Source: Stromatinia cepivora
Taxonomy: Eukaryota > Ascomycota > Leotiomycetes > Helotiales > Sclerotiniaceae
NCBI GenBank assembly: GCA_014898415.1
Contig: RCTD01000004.1
Coordinates: forward strand, 2,541,001 to 2,605,000
Direction of reading: 5' to 3'
Length of the DNA stretch: 64,000 nt
The notes below the pieces were generated by a model. The model saw nothing but the letters and a program-made list of their open reading frames with translations. It had not been told where the DNA came from and made no database searches. A program made the position numbers and the translations under genes. This document shows, piece after piece, positions 1 through 11,877 of this stretch. The first letter of the stretch is position 1. Each line of letters opens with the position of its first letter.

Positions 1-238
1 ATTTATCTGATTTCAATTCGATAATTAGGATATTTGGTATAATTACTGAACTCGATATAATATCTACTGAAAAAAACGTTTAGAATGAAGATGATATAGA
101 TATTACATTTGATATTGAGAATAGAGAAGATACCTTATTTACTGCCGATCTACTACAAGATTTTCGATCTAACTTTATATTCTTTGTTTCTTGTAGATCT
201 GATTCACAATTTCTTAATTTAAAATCCAAATCTCCTTT

Positions 239-448
239 TCAATAAGATTCATCTATAATTATTCTACTTGATCGAAATATATAATCTAATTCTAAAAAAT
301 ACACTTTGATATATTTATTTATAACTTTTGAATACCCTAAGAATACACCGACTTTCGAAATATCCCACAACTTATTATATCTTTGCCCTTTCAGAATAAT
401 CTTAGGATTAATATAAATATAACATTTGCTTTTCCAGACTTTGTACAT
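239..448 (-). pseudogene. Copia A integrase C-terminal fragment
   Basis: A 69-residue open fragment with the segment that follows the Copia integrase core, including the KVWKSKCYIYINP stretch and the GVFLGYSK stretch typical of Copia polyproteins. The parallel segment in element E is at 19,380-19,735 on the plus strand. It is a piece of a decayed polyprotein, with stops on both sides. Confidence 0.7.
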
Positions 449-1114
449 CTTTATATTTGATATTATATTTATAAAAGCTTTTATAAAGAATCAATCTATT
501 CTATTTATATCAGGATCAATATTAATACAATTCCTAATATAAGTATTGTACTTTACAGTTTTGTCCCAAAATTCTAATAATAATTCAATTTCTTTTAATA
601 TTACTTTTATATCTGTTTTTGCAATCCTTATATTCCATTCTACGGGCTTGTTTTAATATAAAAAAGCAATTATTATAACTTCAGATCGTATACCCGATAA
701 TTATTCATAAATAACTTATAGAAATTCCAATATATTATCAATCCTAACTATAATGATCTTTTCTTTAATAACTAATTCCATCTCCTTTTTCCAAGTTTTC
801 AATATTTGAATTGTATTATCTTTTTGTTTAAATAATATAATCCAATTTACTTTTGTACAACTATCAATAATCAATATAAAATAACAATTCCCTCAAATCG
901 ATTTTGAGAATAATCCTGCAATATTGAAATGTATAAATTCGAATCTCTTTGATTTATACAAACTCAATTACTTCGAAATATAATTGATCATCTTGATAAA
1001 TATATATACTTTATAAATATCTAATTCAATTGGGATCTTTATCAATTTAATTATATTGAATATCTTGTATAGATTCTTAATCTTATCTAGATCTAGATAA
1101 TTGAATTTTTGATG

Positions 1115-1468
1115 CTATAATAGATATCTCTTTTTCTCTTTAAGTATTAATTCGTTATCGATATCTTTGATATTATCGATTATCTTTGAAGAGAAATTTT
1201 TTTCCTGATTATTTTGATATACATTAGAACAGAAAACTATATCCTTATATTCTTTGATCATATATAAAACCATATATATTCTATTTTGCATTTTAGTACA
1301 GATGACTTTCTTATTGTCCTTCTTGAAATATATATAATGAAAATTGAATTCCTTTTGCAATCCTATTTCGCAGATCCTTTTTCCTAACAGCAAATTTACT
1401 TTTAGTCTTAATATATATAACACATTTGAAAGTAACATCTTAGAATCATCTTCGTATATTATATCCAT
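1115..1468 (-). pseudogene. Copia A protease end and gag-pre-integrase fragment
   Basis: A 117-residue fragment covering the C-terminal half of the aspartic protease (NVLYILRLKVNLLLGKRICE) and the gag-pre-integrase segment. It matches the fragments at 13,623-14,003 (B) and 18,332-18,610 (E) almost residue for residue, which fixes its identity within the family. It is followed by stops. Confidence 0.75.
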
Positions 1469-1474
1469 TAAACC

Positions 1475-1744
1475 CTAATAATAATAATATATCATTTCTT
1501 TACCAATTTTTATCCTTCGTTTAGCAATAGATTTTATTGATCTGAATAATAAAGATTGGTCAAACATATATAAAGAAGCGTCTATATCGGTATACCATTT
1601 GTTAAGGGAAGCTTTATTAATGGTTTCCTTTGTTAAATTGCAATCTTCCTTTATTATATCCTCAATATCGGAATTTGATTCAAAGATATTATTAGTAAGG
1701 TGTGCTTGGTTTTTCTTGTTAAAGTAGATCTTCTTCGGATTCAA
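1475..1744 (-). pseudogene. Copia A gag/protease junction fragment
   Basis: An 89-residue fragment ending in the protease N-terminus. The segment WYTDIDASLYMFDQ corresponds to the Copia protease active-site region, normally D-T-G-A-S-S-H-M; here the catalytic glycine position reads Asp, which a G-to-A change would explain. The protease is therefore inactive even before the downstream stops. Confidence 0.65.
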
Positions 1745-1960
1745 TAATTCCTTTTTCCTTTAATAATGAAAATAATTGCAAAGTAGTTTACTGATTTGTA
1801 CTAAATACAGATAATCTCGTATATAATGATCTTCTCTTTGATATAAATCGCAAACATTATTTGAGATCTCGAAATCTGATTCTTAGTGTCGAGAAGTATA
1901 TCTAGATCCTTTCGCAATTTGTACTAACTTTGATTTATCCTTAAAACGAAGTTCTTTAAT

Positions 1961-2500
1961 TTATAAATACTTGATTTTATCGTCAATACTAAAGTTGGTT
2001 TGGATATCCAATATATCCATTATTTTTTGATAATCGATTGGAAGATTATATATTAAAACTAAGAACAGGATAATATTTTGATATACTGATCGATAGCTTT
2101 CATTTGCAATTTCTAATTTCCTTTTGTATTTTTTCAATTTATCCCAAACTTCGATAATGGTTATATCGAGATAAATATTGAATTGGAATTTGAAGTTCTG
2201 GATCATTGTTATATATATATTGACTATAACTATACTGATTTTGGTATATTTTGATTTAAGGTATCTCCAGAGTATATATACTGTTGAATATTCGTCGATA
2301 AAGGTTTTATCGTTATTATTGAGTATTGTACAAATATATGATAATATATTCGCTTTGTCCTTTAAGTATTCCGATTTCAACTCGATATTGTAATATACAT
2401 GATCATTAATCTCGTAAACAGATACTATATTAAATCCTACAATCTGCATATATTCGTCTAATATTTGATCAATTGTATAAAACCATCCTTTCCTTTTCAA
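1961..2500 (-). pseudogene. Copia A gag fragment
   Basis: The longest open stretch of element A (179 residues), matching the Copia gag (UBN2-type) region: residues near 115-130 carry the EVWDKLKKYKRKLE block that recurs in B, C and E. The opposite-strand open frame at 2178-2393 is its shadow. No zinc knuckle remains readable. Confidence 0.7.
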
Positions 2501-2977
2501 TTATATCTTCATTTGTTTGAACCATTGCTTATAATTATTTTGATCGAATTTCGAAGGATTGTTTGATTTTGATATTGTAAAGGTTTCTTATTGTTTGATA
2601 AATATCAAAGATAGTTTTCAAATTTTTAAGATGGTTTTAAAAAAAGGATGTATAGCAAATAAATTCAAAATAATAAAGAAATATAAAAATAAAATAATAA
2701 AAGAATTCGTAAGATTATATTGTAATATGTTTTCTTATAGTTATACGAATTTGTTTTTCGTTTTTGCTATAATTCTGTATCGGTATTATACAGACTATTC
2801 TCCGCTTTAGCCTGTGATATTATGAGTTATAAATTATATTATCGTATTTCAATTTTACTTCAATAGCATTATATAAAAACTCTGATTTTCATTCTGTTCC
2901 ATTTCTATTAGCTATACTAATCCTTTCTCGATTTGCTTTGCTTTCTAATCATTACTATACAATCAAATCTTATAACT

Positions 2978-3143
2978 TGTTAACTTTTGGTATAGGAAAT
3001 AATAGTATTATTGATTATATAGATTGAACTAAGGATCTATAATTCTAGTAGGAGTAGAATTGAGGTTATCCTCAAATATGGTCTGTGCATTATTGTGATC
3101 TTGTGATCTCAATTCTAATTCTATGATGACCTCATTTCCAACA
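2978..3143 (-). repeat. 166-bp LTR of Copia A (5' LTR)
   Basis: The LTR reads (minus strand) from TGTTGGAAATGAGG to CCAAAAGTTAACA. It is collinear with LTRs at 15,485-15,650, 16,981-17,146, 21,987-22,152 and 22,664-22,829, all 166 bp. Its outer edge abuts Gypsy pol sequence at 3144. Confidence 0.85.
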
Positions 3144-3199
3144 CTTTGTAATATAATAATATATTGAATAATTATTTGTATCCTTTCATTTCTACCTTC

Positions 3200-3850
3200 C
3201 AAAATTTAAGATAGTTTTAAAATTTTAGAGTTATTTATATTCATTATTGGATCTATCTATAACAAATTCAAATCTGTAATAATCGAATCATCAATATCCT
3301 CTTCATATTCCTTATCAATATTATTCAAGATAATTTATAATTATTGTAATAGAATATCTATAATAATGTTTTTGTTTCCAAAAACATATCTAATATCAAA
3401 ATCGAAGAATCTGATTTAAACAATCCACTTTATAATTAAAATATTAGATAGATCTGTAATTATTTTATTTAATTGAATTACAAATATATTTGTATCAATT
3501 TCTAAAAGGAAATAAATATTATAAAGATCTTTTTTACATTTTTGCAGAACTTTAAATATTCCTTTATATTCTTTTTTAATAGTATTATAATTCTGTTTAG
3601 TATAATTCTATATATTACTCTTATATCTAACAATGATGCGAGGCTTATCATCATATATTTGATCTAGAACAGTTCTTTATTCTATTAAGTTAGTATGGAT
3701 AATGAATACAATGGTTCCAATTTCAGATAAGTAAATCAATGGAAAAAGGATTAGGGCCGAAGTTAATTTGTCTTTCAGTAAGGTCATTATAATATCATGA
3801 TCAACGATTCAAATAAATTTTATATCTTTCTTCAATAATATATAAAAAGG
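3200..3850 (-). pseudogene. Gypsy G RNase H and connection fragment
   Basis: Translated in pieces, this region shows the Gypsy RNase H order: a LTSALILFPL-like stretch, a segment aligning to the catalytic strand, and a FDFDIRYVFGNKNIIIDILL block that corresponds to the usual GxxNxxADALSR end of the domain. It runs to 3144, where the Copia A LTR interrupts it. Stops occur throughout. Confidence 0.6.
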
Positions 3851-4222
3851 CTTTATAATAATGGCGAAATTCTTTATTCAAAATTAATAAAAAATATATA
3901 CTTCAAAAAACATTCTAACTTTATAATTATTCGAATAAAATAGTTATTCAAATATCTTAATGATTTTAATAGTATCAGGATTTCTTCCTTTAGAATTAAT
4001 ATAATAATTTACAATTCGGATTTCATTATAATATTATTTGAATTTGATATCGATAATATATTCTGTATACTTAATATATTCTATTATAATATCCAGGTTT
4101 TTCAGATATTCGATAACGAACTTCCTTAATCCAGATTCAACTTCAACTTCATTATATCGAATTCTGAAACCTTTAACTCTAATATCATCTAAATAAAACA
4201 TAACAATATTAAATATAATATT

Positions 4223-4459
4223 CTATAATATCCTTAATACAATCCTTGTAAATTGAATGATTAAATTAATAATCTTTTGTAATAGAATAATAAACCTTAT
4301 TAAATCAAAAGGGATCATGATAATAATAATGTCTTTACTTTTTTTATCTAAAGGTATTTGATTATATCCAGAGAAGAAATCAATCAAGAACATTAATAAA
4401 TATCCAATTATTTGTTCAACAAATTCTTTTAAATTTAAAAGTATATTTATATTTCGCAA
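4223..4459 (-). pseudogene. Gypsy G reverse transcriptase fragment
   Basis: A 78-residue fragment with the Gypsy RT block FLIDFFSGYNQIPLDKKSKD followed by the stretch that is normally TPxGLxxxxxLPQGxxNS. The catalytic Y-x-D-D region lies downstream near 4200, read as FYLDDI around the fragment end. This is what identifies G as Ty3/Gypsy rather than Copia. Confidence 0.75.
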
Positions 4460-5490
4460 GATTACAATATTTGCTTTTATTATTATAATAACAATACAGT
4501 ATTTATCAGCCTCGCTTTTCTTAACTAAATATCAAAGATTTCGATACAATCCTTCTCCTTTCTTTAATATATTTTGCTTAATACAGTTTTTTATTATTTC
4601 GATAATTATTGATAAAAGAGCTTTAGAAAATACGAAACCAGAAGTTTGCCAGATTTTATATGATATTGTCTTGATAATTTGTGATAGGGTAATTAAAGAT
4701 TTAATATTACTGGCTTTTATTCAATCAAAAACTAATATTGCTTTTTAATTCTATAATAATATAAAGAAAAGTTTCTTTTCATATTCCCAAAATATATCTT
4801 CAATATTTAATAATACTAAATATTCTTATATCAATTGGAAACCTTCAGATTTAATATCAAAACATAATATCAAATATTTCGAAAAGGGATCTAATAATTG
4901 ATATTTAGGATATTTTGTATATTCCAATTCCAACCAATTAAGATTATCTCCTGGGATTTTTTTATCGATATATTTTATTTCGTTTGAAAGTTTTATTTTG
5001 TCCTTCTTTTTTTTATATATATCATTGATTGGGATGAGAATTTCGGATTTAATATTGATTAATTTCTTTTAGGTATTATTTTCTATTTTAAGTTCTTTCA
5101 AATCGAAATGAATATTATTAGTAACAAAGTATTCTTGAAATCCTTTTAGTTCTGAATCTTCAATATTGTTAAATATATCTTCGATATCAAAATTAAGATC
5201 AATTCGAATAATATCTATATTGAGTTTTACAGAATTTAAAATTGTTTTAAAATTTGGAATGTTAATTAGGAGTTCTAAGAAATGGTTTTTAATGAATTCT
5301 TCAAATTTCCTTTTACTTTTAATAATATCTAGGATTTTTGAAAGATCACCAATATAATTTCTAGGATTTATACTATCTATTCTTTTCCCAGTTTTTCAAA
5401 ACCAGCTTTTATAACATCTGCTTTGCGTTTTGATCTAATCATTTAGCAATCGATCCTATTAACATTATTATCATCAGTAACCTATACAAT

Positions 5491-5800
5491 TTATTCATTT
5501 CCTTTGTATTCAAAATCGATCTTTTTTGTAAACAGATATAATATTCCTAACAATAATAGATCTTTAATGTTATTCAAAACGAAAATATCAATAATGTTTT
5601 TAACTCCTCCAAAATTGATTTTTATATCTTCAATCAATTTATATAAAATAATGGCATTCCTATCAGGGATGATTATTATTGCTTTATATTCGTGTATTAT
5701 AAGTTCCAATTCTCTTGTAACTTCTAGGTTTATTATATTGATTATCGATCCCGAATCGATAATACCATTAATCTTGATATTCTTATCCGCAAGGGTTATA
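5491..5800 (-). pseudogene. Gypsy G aspartic protease fragment
   Basis: Upstream of the open stretch at 5491-5709, the minus strand reads GIIDSGSIINIIN, the D-S-G active-site strand of a retropepsin. It continues into a DLLLLGILYLF segment equivalent to the second conserved (I)LG strand. The D-S-G triad is intact, but flanking stops make the domain non-functional. Open plus-strand frames here are shadows. Confidence 0.6.
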
Positions 5801-6543
5801 ATGATAGTAGGTATATTGTATATTTCTTTTGATTGATAATTAAAGGAGGTGTTTAAATAATTAATAGCTATTAAAATTGTTACAGTTTTTTCGGCAGGAA
5901 TTTCTGAATTTCTGAAAAGCTTTCTTTATTTTTCGATATCTACGATTGATGCTTTTTTGAAAATTTACTTAAGAAGATCTGGTATATATATAAGGGTAGT
6001 TCTAATTGTTATTGGGATTTCGATTTTGCAAATCCGTTTTAAGATTTCTGTTGGGGATTCTGTAGTATAAGTAGTAATTAATGCTTGCTTCTTTATTTTT
6101 GAGGATTTAATATGAGAATTAGATGTTCTATCTTTTTATATTATATTATTTTTATCGGATTCAGGAAGGCCTTCCCTTTTTTGAGATTCTTTTGCTTCGT
6201 TTTCTTCGCTTTTATTAATATTTATGGTTTCATTTTTATTAAAGAATTCTTTCTTTAATCTTTTCCTTTCAATTTAATTCATTGTTCTGAACAATACCTT
6301 TCGAGGAATGCTTGACGATTTTTGGGGTTTATCAATTCTGCTCCATTCTATTGATTTGAACTTTTTAGATAATCGGCTTTGTGACCTTGAAGTTTCTTTA
6401 GATTGAATAACTATATTAACATTGATAATTTCTTTTCTTTGATGATTGATATTATTTATAAATATATTCTTTATGATTTCGATATTAGAGATTCCGAGAT
6501 TTGGTAAACCATTTTCAATATTGGATTTCTTTAATTGTTTCTT

Positions 6544-7056
6544 TTATTGGCCAAATCTATAAGTTTTTGTATGTATTTCAATTTGATAGTTTTCTGGAGA
6601 ATCTTTTTGTTTAAAGATTAAAAAAGGGTTGGGATATCTTTTGGAATTAAATATAAAGACTTTATATTTATTATAATGATATAGTTCAGTATTAATATTA
6701 TTGATCTTTTTAGGGTAATTTTGTTTTATAATATAATCATTATTATAAAAAGGTTTTTCAAAATAATAGTAATAAAAATAATCCTTTTTGTAAACTTCAT
6801 TTATATCAAAAAGAATTCCCTTTTGTTTATTTTGAATAGAATAATCATTGTATTTTGTATTACCTTTTCGATAAATAGTTTGATATTGTAATAACGAAAA
6901 GGATAACTTTGAATCCTTTATACCTTTGATTCTTGTCTTTAAATAATTTATATTAAACTTATCCAAAAGATCAATAATTTCATCCATAACGTTTTTTGTT
7001 TTATATCCTTGAGAATAAGGTTTTGTATTAATATCAAAGACAAATAAGGTTTTCAT
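6544..7056 (-). pseudogene. Gypsy G gag-side open fragment
   Basis: A 170-residue open stretch, rich in Tyr, Asn, Lys and Ile, upstream of the protease in element G. From its position it should be gag or the spacer between gag and protease. I recognise no capsid or zinc-knuckle motif in it. Its relatively long open length is unusual for this region and may be chance in AT-rich DNA. Confidence 0.4.
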
Positions 7057-8749
7057 GTATTCATATATGGTCTGGGAAACAATAGTTTGATAAGATTTAG
7101 ATCTTTTATAAATTCGGATAATAGAATCCTTAGAAAAGCATTATTTGTAGGCTTCATTCATTATTCTTTTGAAGTTCATAGAAGCAGGATTATCGAGGTC
7201 AATTTTAAGTTGCCTAATAATCTTCTTTCCTATTTGGGTATACAGGCTATGCAGGAATATCCTTCCAGTTTCGAATTCGATGATCATATAATTATTAATG
7301 AATTGAATAATTGAAAGCGTAAATTTGATAATATAATCCTTTATTATTGTTGGATTTGTATTATAATTTTCTTCATTTTTGTTACATTGATTATCAACAA
7401 ATTGATCAAAAAAATCTCAGATATTTATTATTTGCTGAATATTGTAATTACAAAAGTATTAAAGTAATATTGATTTCAATCCTTTTTTCTAATTATATCT
7501 AATAGGGTTGTATTCCGGTATAAGTTTGATTTGAATAACAATAGTATAATTACAATATTAAAGAAATCGAGTTCGTATTTCTTTATTGGATATACCATAA
7601 TCAATTTACAAGGCATCCCAAATTGTAAGGAAGTTAGATATATTGATCCTATTGAAAATGGGGGTAATAATATTCCTAATGTATAGTATAATAGAGAATA
7701 TATATATATAATTCTTAATGTAAATAATAAATAGAATTTTTAATAGATTTTGTTATTGTTGATTTATTTCTTTTTCTTTTTTGATTTTCTTTGTTTTTTT
7801 TTCTTTTTTAATAGGATTTTTATTATCATTAATAAAAAATTCTTCAATAGATTCAAAAGGATTAACAATTGGAATAACAATATTATTTTCTAATCCTTAA
7901 GGAATATCTTATAGGAAATTCAATTTTGTAAATAGATCAAAATTATTTATTATATTATTGTAATTTGATTAAAAAATATCTGATTCGTTAGAATCTAATT
8001 CAATATTTGATTTTCGATAGCTTTTAATATTTATAATTTTTCTTTAATAAATCTCCAAAAGAAAAAAAAAGATATATATAATCCTTTCCAGAATTTTCTT
8101 TCTTTCAAAGGAATATATAAATCTCAAATCCCTTAATTAAAAGTTTTTTAAAATATATTTTAAATTTTTGATTACCAATATCAAGAATAATAATTTAGTA
8201 TATTATACTCAATCCTTCTTATTACTTTAATATATATTTAAATATTCAAATAATTTTAGAGATATATAAAGCATTCAAGGTCCTTTAATATGATTAATCA
8301 TATTCAATCAAAATCGTCCTTGGGATTAGAGTTTTTTTATTTGCAAAAATAAATGATTCATTTACAAATAAGGACTCCATTATATTTGAAGTTCTAATAT
8401 ACTTTTGGTATTATTAGTTACATTTCTGAATAAAACCTTTGTCGATATATTCCTTTCAAAATGAAAAATAGAATAATAGTTTTATTGAAAAATGATTCAT
8501 CTTCGATATAATAAATAAATACGAATAAAAAAACTTCAATAATCAAAACTTTCTTATTTAGAGTTTAGCAATCCTATATTTTTGAAAGGATTATTCTTTC
8601 AAAATCAATCCTATCCCTTTATTTACAAATTACTAATTCTACTTTCTTTTCAATCATAATTTCCTTACAGATATATTTGTACAATATAAACTGTACAATT
8701 CGAATCCTTACATAAATCATTATTATAAAAGAAATAGATCAAAATATAT

Positions 8750-8990
8750 ATATCCCGATAGTATATTGCAAAAGGAAATAGGAATTAGAACTGATCAGAT
8801 TATATTATAAAGACTTCAAATAATAAAACTAGTAGGTTTAGATAATGATTTGAGTTATACATAAATGGGGTACAAAAAGACTAATAGAAAACAATTGATT
8901 TTTTTCAAGGAGAGGAGAGCAGAGCCCTCTCTTATATTTAACTACGAAGAGTCATGTGACCATATGACTACGAACTAGCTACGTGTTAGG
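8750..8990 (-). repeat. Probable LTR of Gypsy G
   Basis: This segment is less AT-biased than its surroundings. On the minus strand it reads CACATGACTCTTCG and GAGGGCTCTGCTCTCCTCTC, a promoter/leader-like composition seen in fungal Gypsy LTRs. It lies between the end of truncated Copia B and the gag region of G. No second copy exists in the window, so both edges are estimates. Confidence 0.35.
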
Positions 8991-9532
8991 CCTTGATATC
9001 CCAACTTTCTCACAATATATTCTGATTCTATATTAAAGGTAATCATAAACATTTGTTTTTTGCTAGTTTATAATATAGGGCCTCTATAGAATATTACAAT
9101 TCCCTTTGAAACACTTTTCTGGTTATATTTGTTATTAATCCAATCTATATCTATATATACCTTTATTATATTATCAGGTATATTATATTCTTTACAAATA
9201 TCAGATTATATTCTTTTTAACCCGAATTATAGTTTCTGTTTGATTATTGATTATAAATATCGTATCAGATTCTTCAAAGCTATAATATAATATTTTGTTG
9301 GTTTTACTATAAATTATGAAAGTCTTCCAATTGAGAATACTATATCTAATCGAATATATACCATTGAATAAATTACACTTTCTATTCATTATTGATATTT
9401 GTTCATATCTGCTAATTCATTATCATTAATTGTTGACCGGAAATAAGTATAATCCATTATTAACAGTTTCTTGGTTTAATATTGTTTATATATAATATTA
9501 TATTTGATTAGTATAATATTGAGATATTCTTT

Positions 9533-9790
9533 TTAATTTATAATTAATATATATGTTTTTCTATTACAAATAATTTTAACATTTAGGATTTTATTAATCT
9601 CTTTTAGATTCTTAATATTAAAACAAATTGATAGTTTTTTATCGAACCAAATGATTTGCAATGATATATATAATATAATAACGATATCATCGATATATAC
9701 TAATAATATTATATTATAATCTTTAAATATATACAGATATAAATCTGCCAAACTTTGTACAAAATTTATATTTAAAAATTTTTTCTTCAA
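9533..9790 (-). pseudogene. Copia B reverse transcriptase catalytic fragment
   Basis: An 85-residue fragment containing LLVYIDDIVIILY, the Copia RT active-site strand with its Asp-Asp pair intact. It is the minus-strand counterpart of the segment at about 20,930-20,965 in E. Flanking stops break the frame. Confidence 0.75.
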
Positions 9791-10201
9791 TAATAAACTT
9801 CAATCCTTTTTAATTTGCTTCAAATTATATAGACTTTATAGAGTTTGTAATATATATCCCTTTTCGATTTTGATATTTTAGGGTAATTCGAAGTAGATCT
9901 TTTCTTTCAAATATGATTCAGTAAAGGTATTTTTGATATCGAAATATAAGTATTCCAAATTTTCTTTTACAATAATAATTAGGAATAATCTGAATATATT
10001 TAATCTTATTATTGATATAAACATTTCATTATAATCTTTTTTTAATATCTAATTAAATCTTCGAGCTATTAATCTTGTCTTGAATCGTTTTATTTTATTA
10101 TCTTTAATCTTAACTATAAATACCCATTTCATCGAAACCAGATTATTTTCTTTAAGAAGTATATATTCTTTCCAAATACTATTTTAAATTAAAGATATAA
10201 T

Positions 10202-10351
10202 TGTCACGAGATACACGTGATCGCGTCCGATCGGGCTAGTACAATACTAAGCTCCGAGCCGATCATATATATAGCTTTGTAGCACACTCTCTTTAGCTTT
10301 ATAGCTTTTAATTCTAAGGTTGATCTTTAAATATTTATTAGGTTTGTCACA
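10202..10351 (+). repeat. 5' LTR of element D
   Basis: 150-bp LTR collinear with 11,728-11,877. It retains several CG dinucleotides, for example CACGTGATCGCGTCCGATCG, that are CA/TA in the 3' copy, so it is the less mutated of the two. Confidence 0.85.
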
Positions 10352-10590
10352 TTATTAAAAGCTTTTCCAAATAAGAAATAAAATAATATTTATATATACT
10401 TATATACACTTCGTTTACTTTTGTTTAAATATATCGTTTATACTCTTTCATTTGTATATAAATCTTCTTGATATTATTTAAAAATGTTATCTTTTTTCTT
10501 ACCCTTAATTTCTAAGCTATGGATTACAATTCGATAAATCTTACGATTATAAAACTTTATAGTGAAATGATTCATTAATAGGATAAAATC

Positions 10591-10953
10591 TTGTTCCTAT
10601 GTTTCCTGATTCTCGAATGTATTCCTGCTATTTATACTCCTTTTTGTCCGAAACCCTTTCTCCCTAATCCTGAAAAGTTCAATAGTAGTTCTCAAAAGTT
10701 CGATACCTGGCTTCCTTCGATTCGAGCGAAACTACAAGTAAACAGTATTACAATCGACAATTCTACAATTCAATTTTACTATATTTATTTCAATCTCGAA
10801 TCTTATATACAAATTATAATACTACCTCAGCTTTTTTCTCTTAATCAAAATATTCCCTTAGATTATATAACGATCCTAAATCAATTCATATACGTTTACA
10901 ATAATCCGAATAAAGTTCAAAAAGCCAAAAATAAACTATTCATTCTCAAATAA
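10591..10953 (+). pseudogene. Gag-like protein fragment of element D
   Basis: A 120-residue open frame with the pattern of fungal Gypsy gag proteins: LPNPEKFNSSSQKFDTWLPS near residue 28, a Tyr/Leu-rich stretch, then a VYNNPNKVQKAKNKLF block near residue 100. After the stop the same frame continues with a YITKFERTLYKAKNQ stretch, so the original gag was longer and is broken by stops from about 10,951 onward. No polymerase follows, so this element is gag-only. Confidence 0.65.
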
Positions 10954-11727
10954 AGAATCGATTCTCTATATACCTATATTACAAAATTCGAAAGGACCCT
11001 TTACAAAGCCAAAAATCAGAATTGACCCGATTCGAATAAAATCTCAACCTTTCGTAATGAATTCAATATTATTCTTAAAAATCGTTTTTCTTAATAACTT
11101 TCTCTTTTTTGCTTTTATCCTGATTTTGTTCAAATCATATAACAACTAATTGTTCACATAGCAAATGGATTTTTTATATTATTTTATTCTAATGAACCTA
11201 AAGCCCCATATATATTACAAAATCCATTCTATTTTCGGAATTACAATCCAATGGATATTAACAACCTTAATATCATTGATACCTTTAACCCTTTTGATAC
11301 CCAATCGAACAAACCCAATTATACCTTGATTCTATTTTATATACAAATATCAGAGTTTTCCCCTTTTAAAAGAACTCTTTTGTACAAACAAAATAAATAT
11401 ATACAATATAGAAATAACTCTCATTGAATACGAACTTATCCATTAGATCCATATCAAGGAATCCGAGATCGATAAAAGCCTGTTCCGATTATTATACTAA
11501 CTATTGAACCCGAAAACAACAATGATGAGGACCTAGAAGAAATGATTAATAGCCGATATTTTGAAGATCGCTTGGAAAAAATATATGATACAATGAATAC
11601 ATATTCATTGATTATAATACAATTCATACATTAAGCATTTTTATTAAAAAAAGATTAATGATCATTTTGTACTTAAATTATTCATTTTAAATAAATTCGA
11701 GATGAACTCTTCAAAAAGGGAGGGTAA

Positions 11728-11877
11728 TATCACAAAATACATATGATCACATCCGATCGGGTTAATACAATACTAAACTCCGAATCGATTATATATATAG
11801 TTTTGTAGCACACTCTCTTTAGCTTTATAGCTTTTAATTCTAAGGTTGATCTCTAAACGCTCGTTGGGTTCGTCACA
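11728..11877 (+). repeat. 3' LTR of element D
   Basis: 150 bp, matching the 5' LTR end to end with mostly G-to-A and C-to-T differences. It is preceded by the purine run AAAAAGGGAGGG and followed by the ATAAT duplication. Confidence 0.85.

Larger units (their letters stand above)
1..3143 (-). mobile_element. Copia (Ty1) retrotransposon A, decayed, 3' part outside window
   Basis: Minus-strand Copia element read from its 5' LTR (2978-3143) leftwards through gag (about 1900-2800), protease and pre-integrase (about 1100-1750) and integrase (about 1-1100); the rest lies left of the window. Short open stretches are separated by many TAA/TAG stops and the base composition is extremely AT-rich, as RIP leaves behind. 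The same proteins recur in elements B, C and E, so the domain order is supported internally. It sits inside Gypsy element G, whose pol resumes at 3144. No functional product is expected. Confidence 0.85.
3144..8990 (-). mobile_element. Gypsy (Ty3) retrotransposon G, decayed, interrupted by Copia A
   Basis: Minus-strand Gypsy element. Reading from right to left: probable 5' LTR (about 8750-8990), gag-like region (about 6500-8000), aspartic protease (5491-5800), reverse transcriptase (about 4100-5050) and RNase H (about 3200-3850). The coding then stops abruptly at the Copia A LTR, so integrase and the 3' LTR must lie left of the window if they survive. The reading frame is broken by dozens of stops. 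The right edge falls where Copia B RNase H is cut after its ESEYIV block near 9015. Confidence 0.75.
10202..11877 (+). mobile_element. Element D: small gag-only LTR retrotransposon with target-site duplication
   Basis: A complete, compact LTR element of 1,676 bp inserted in the RT of Copia B. Both LTRs are 150 bp, begin TGTCAC/TATCAC and end GTCACA. The flanks carry a 5-bp direct duplication, ATAAT (10,197-10,201 and 11,878-11,882). The interior has one recognisable gag-like frame and about 600 bp with short peptide matches to the end of a gag, but no protease, RT, RNase H or integrase. A polypurine tract (about 11,713-11,724) precedes the 3' LTR. It must have depended on proteins made elsewhere to move. 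The 3' LTR shows more G-to-A changes than the 5' LTR. Confidence 0.85.

Noticed and set aside
2178..2393. Plus-strand open frame in Copia A
   Set aside because: Shadow of the minus-strand gag fragment. The same holds for 5166-5357, 5504-5836, 12,121-12,390, 14,701-14,904 and 19,933-20,202.
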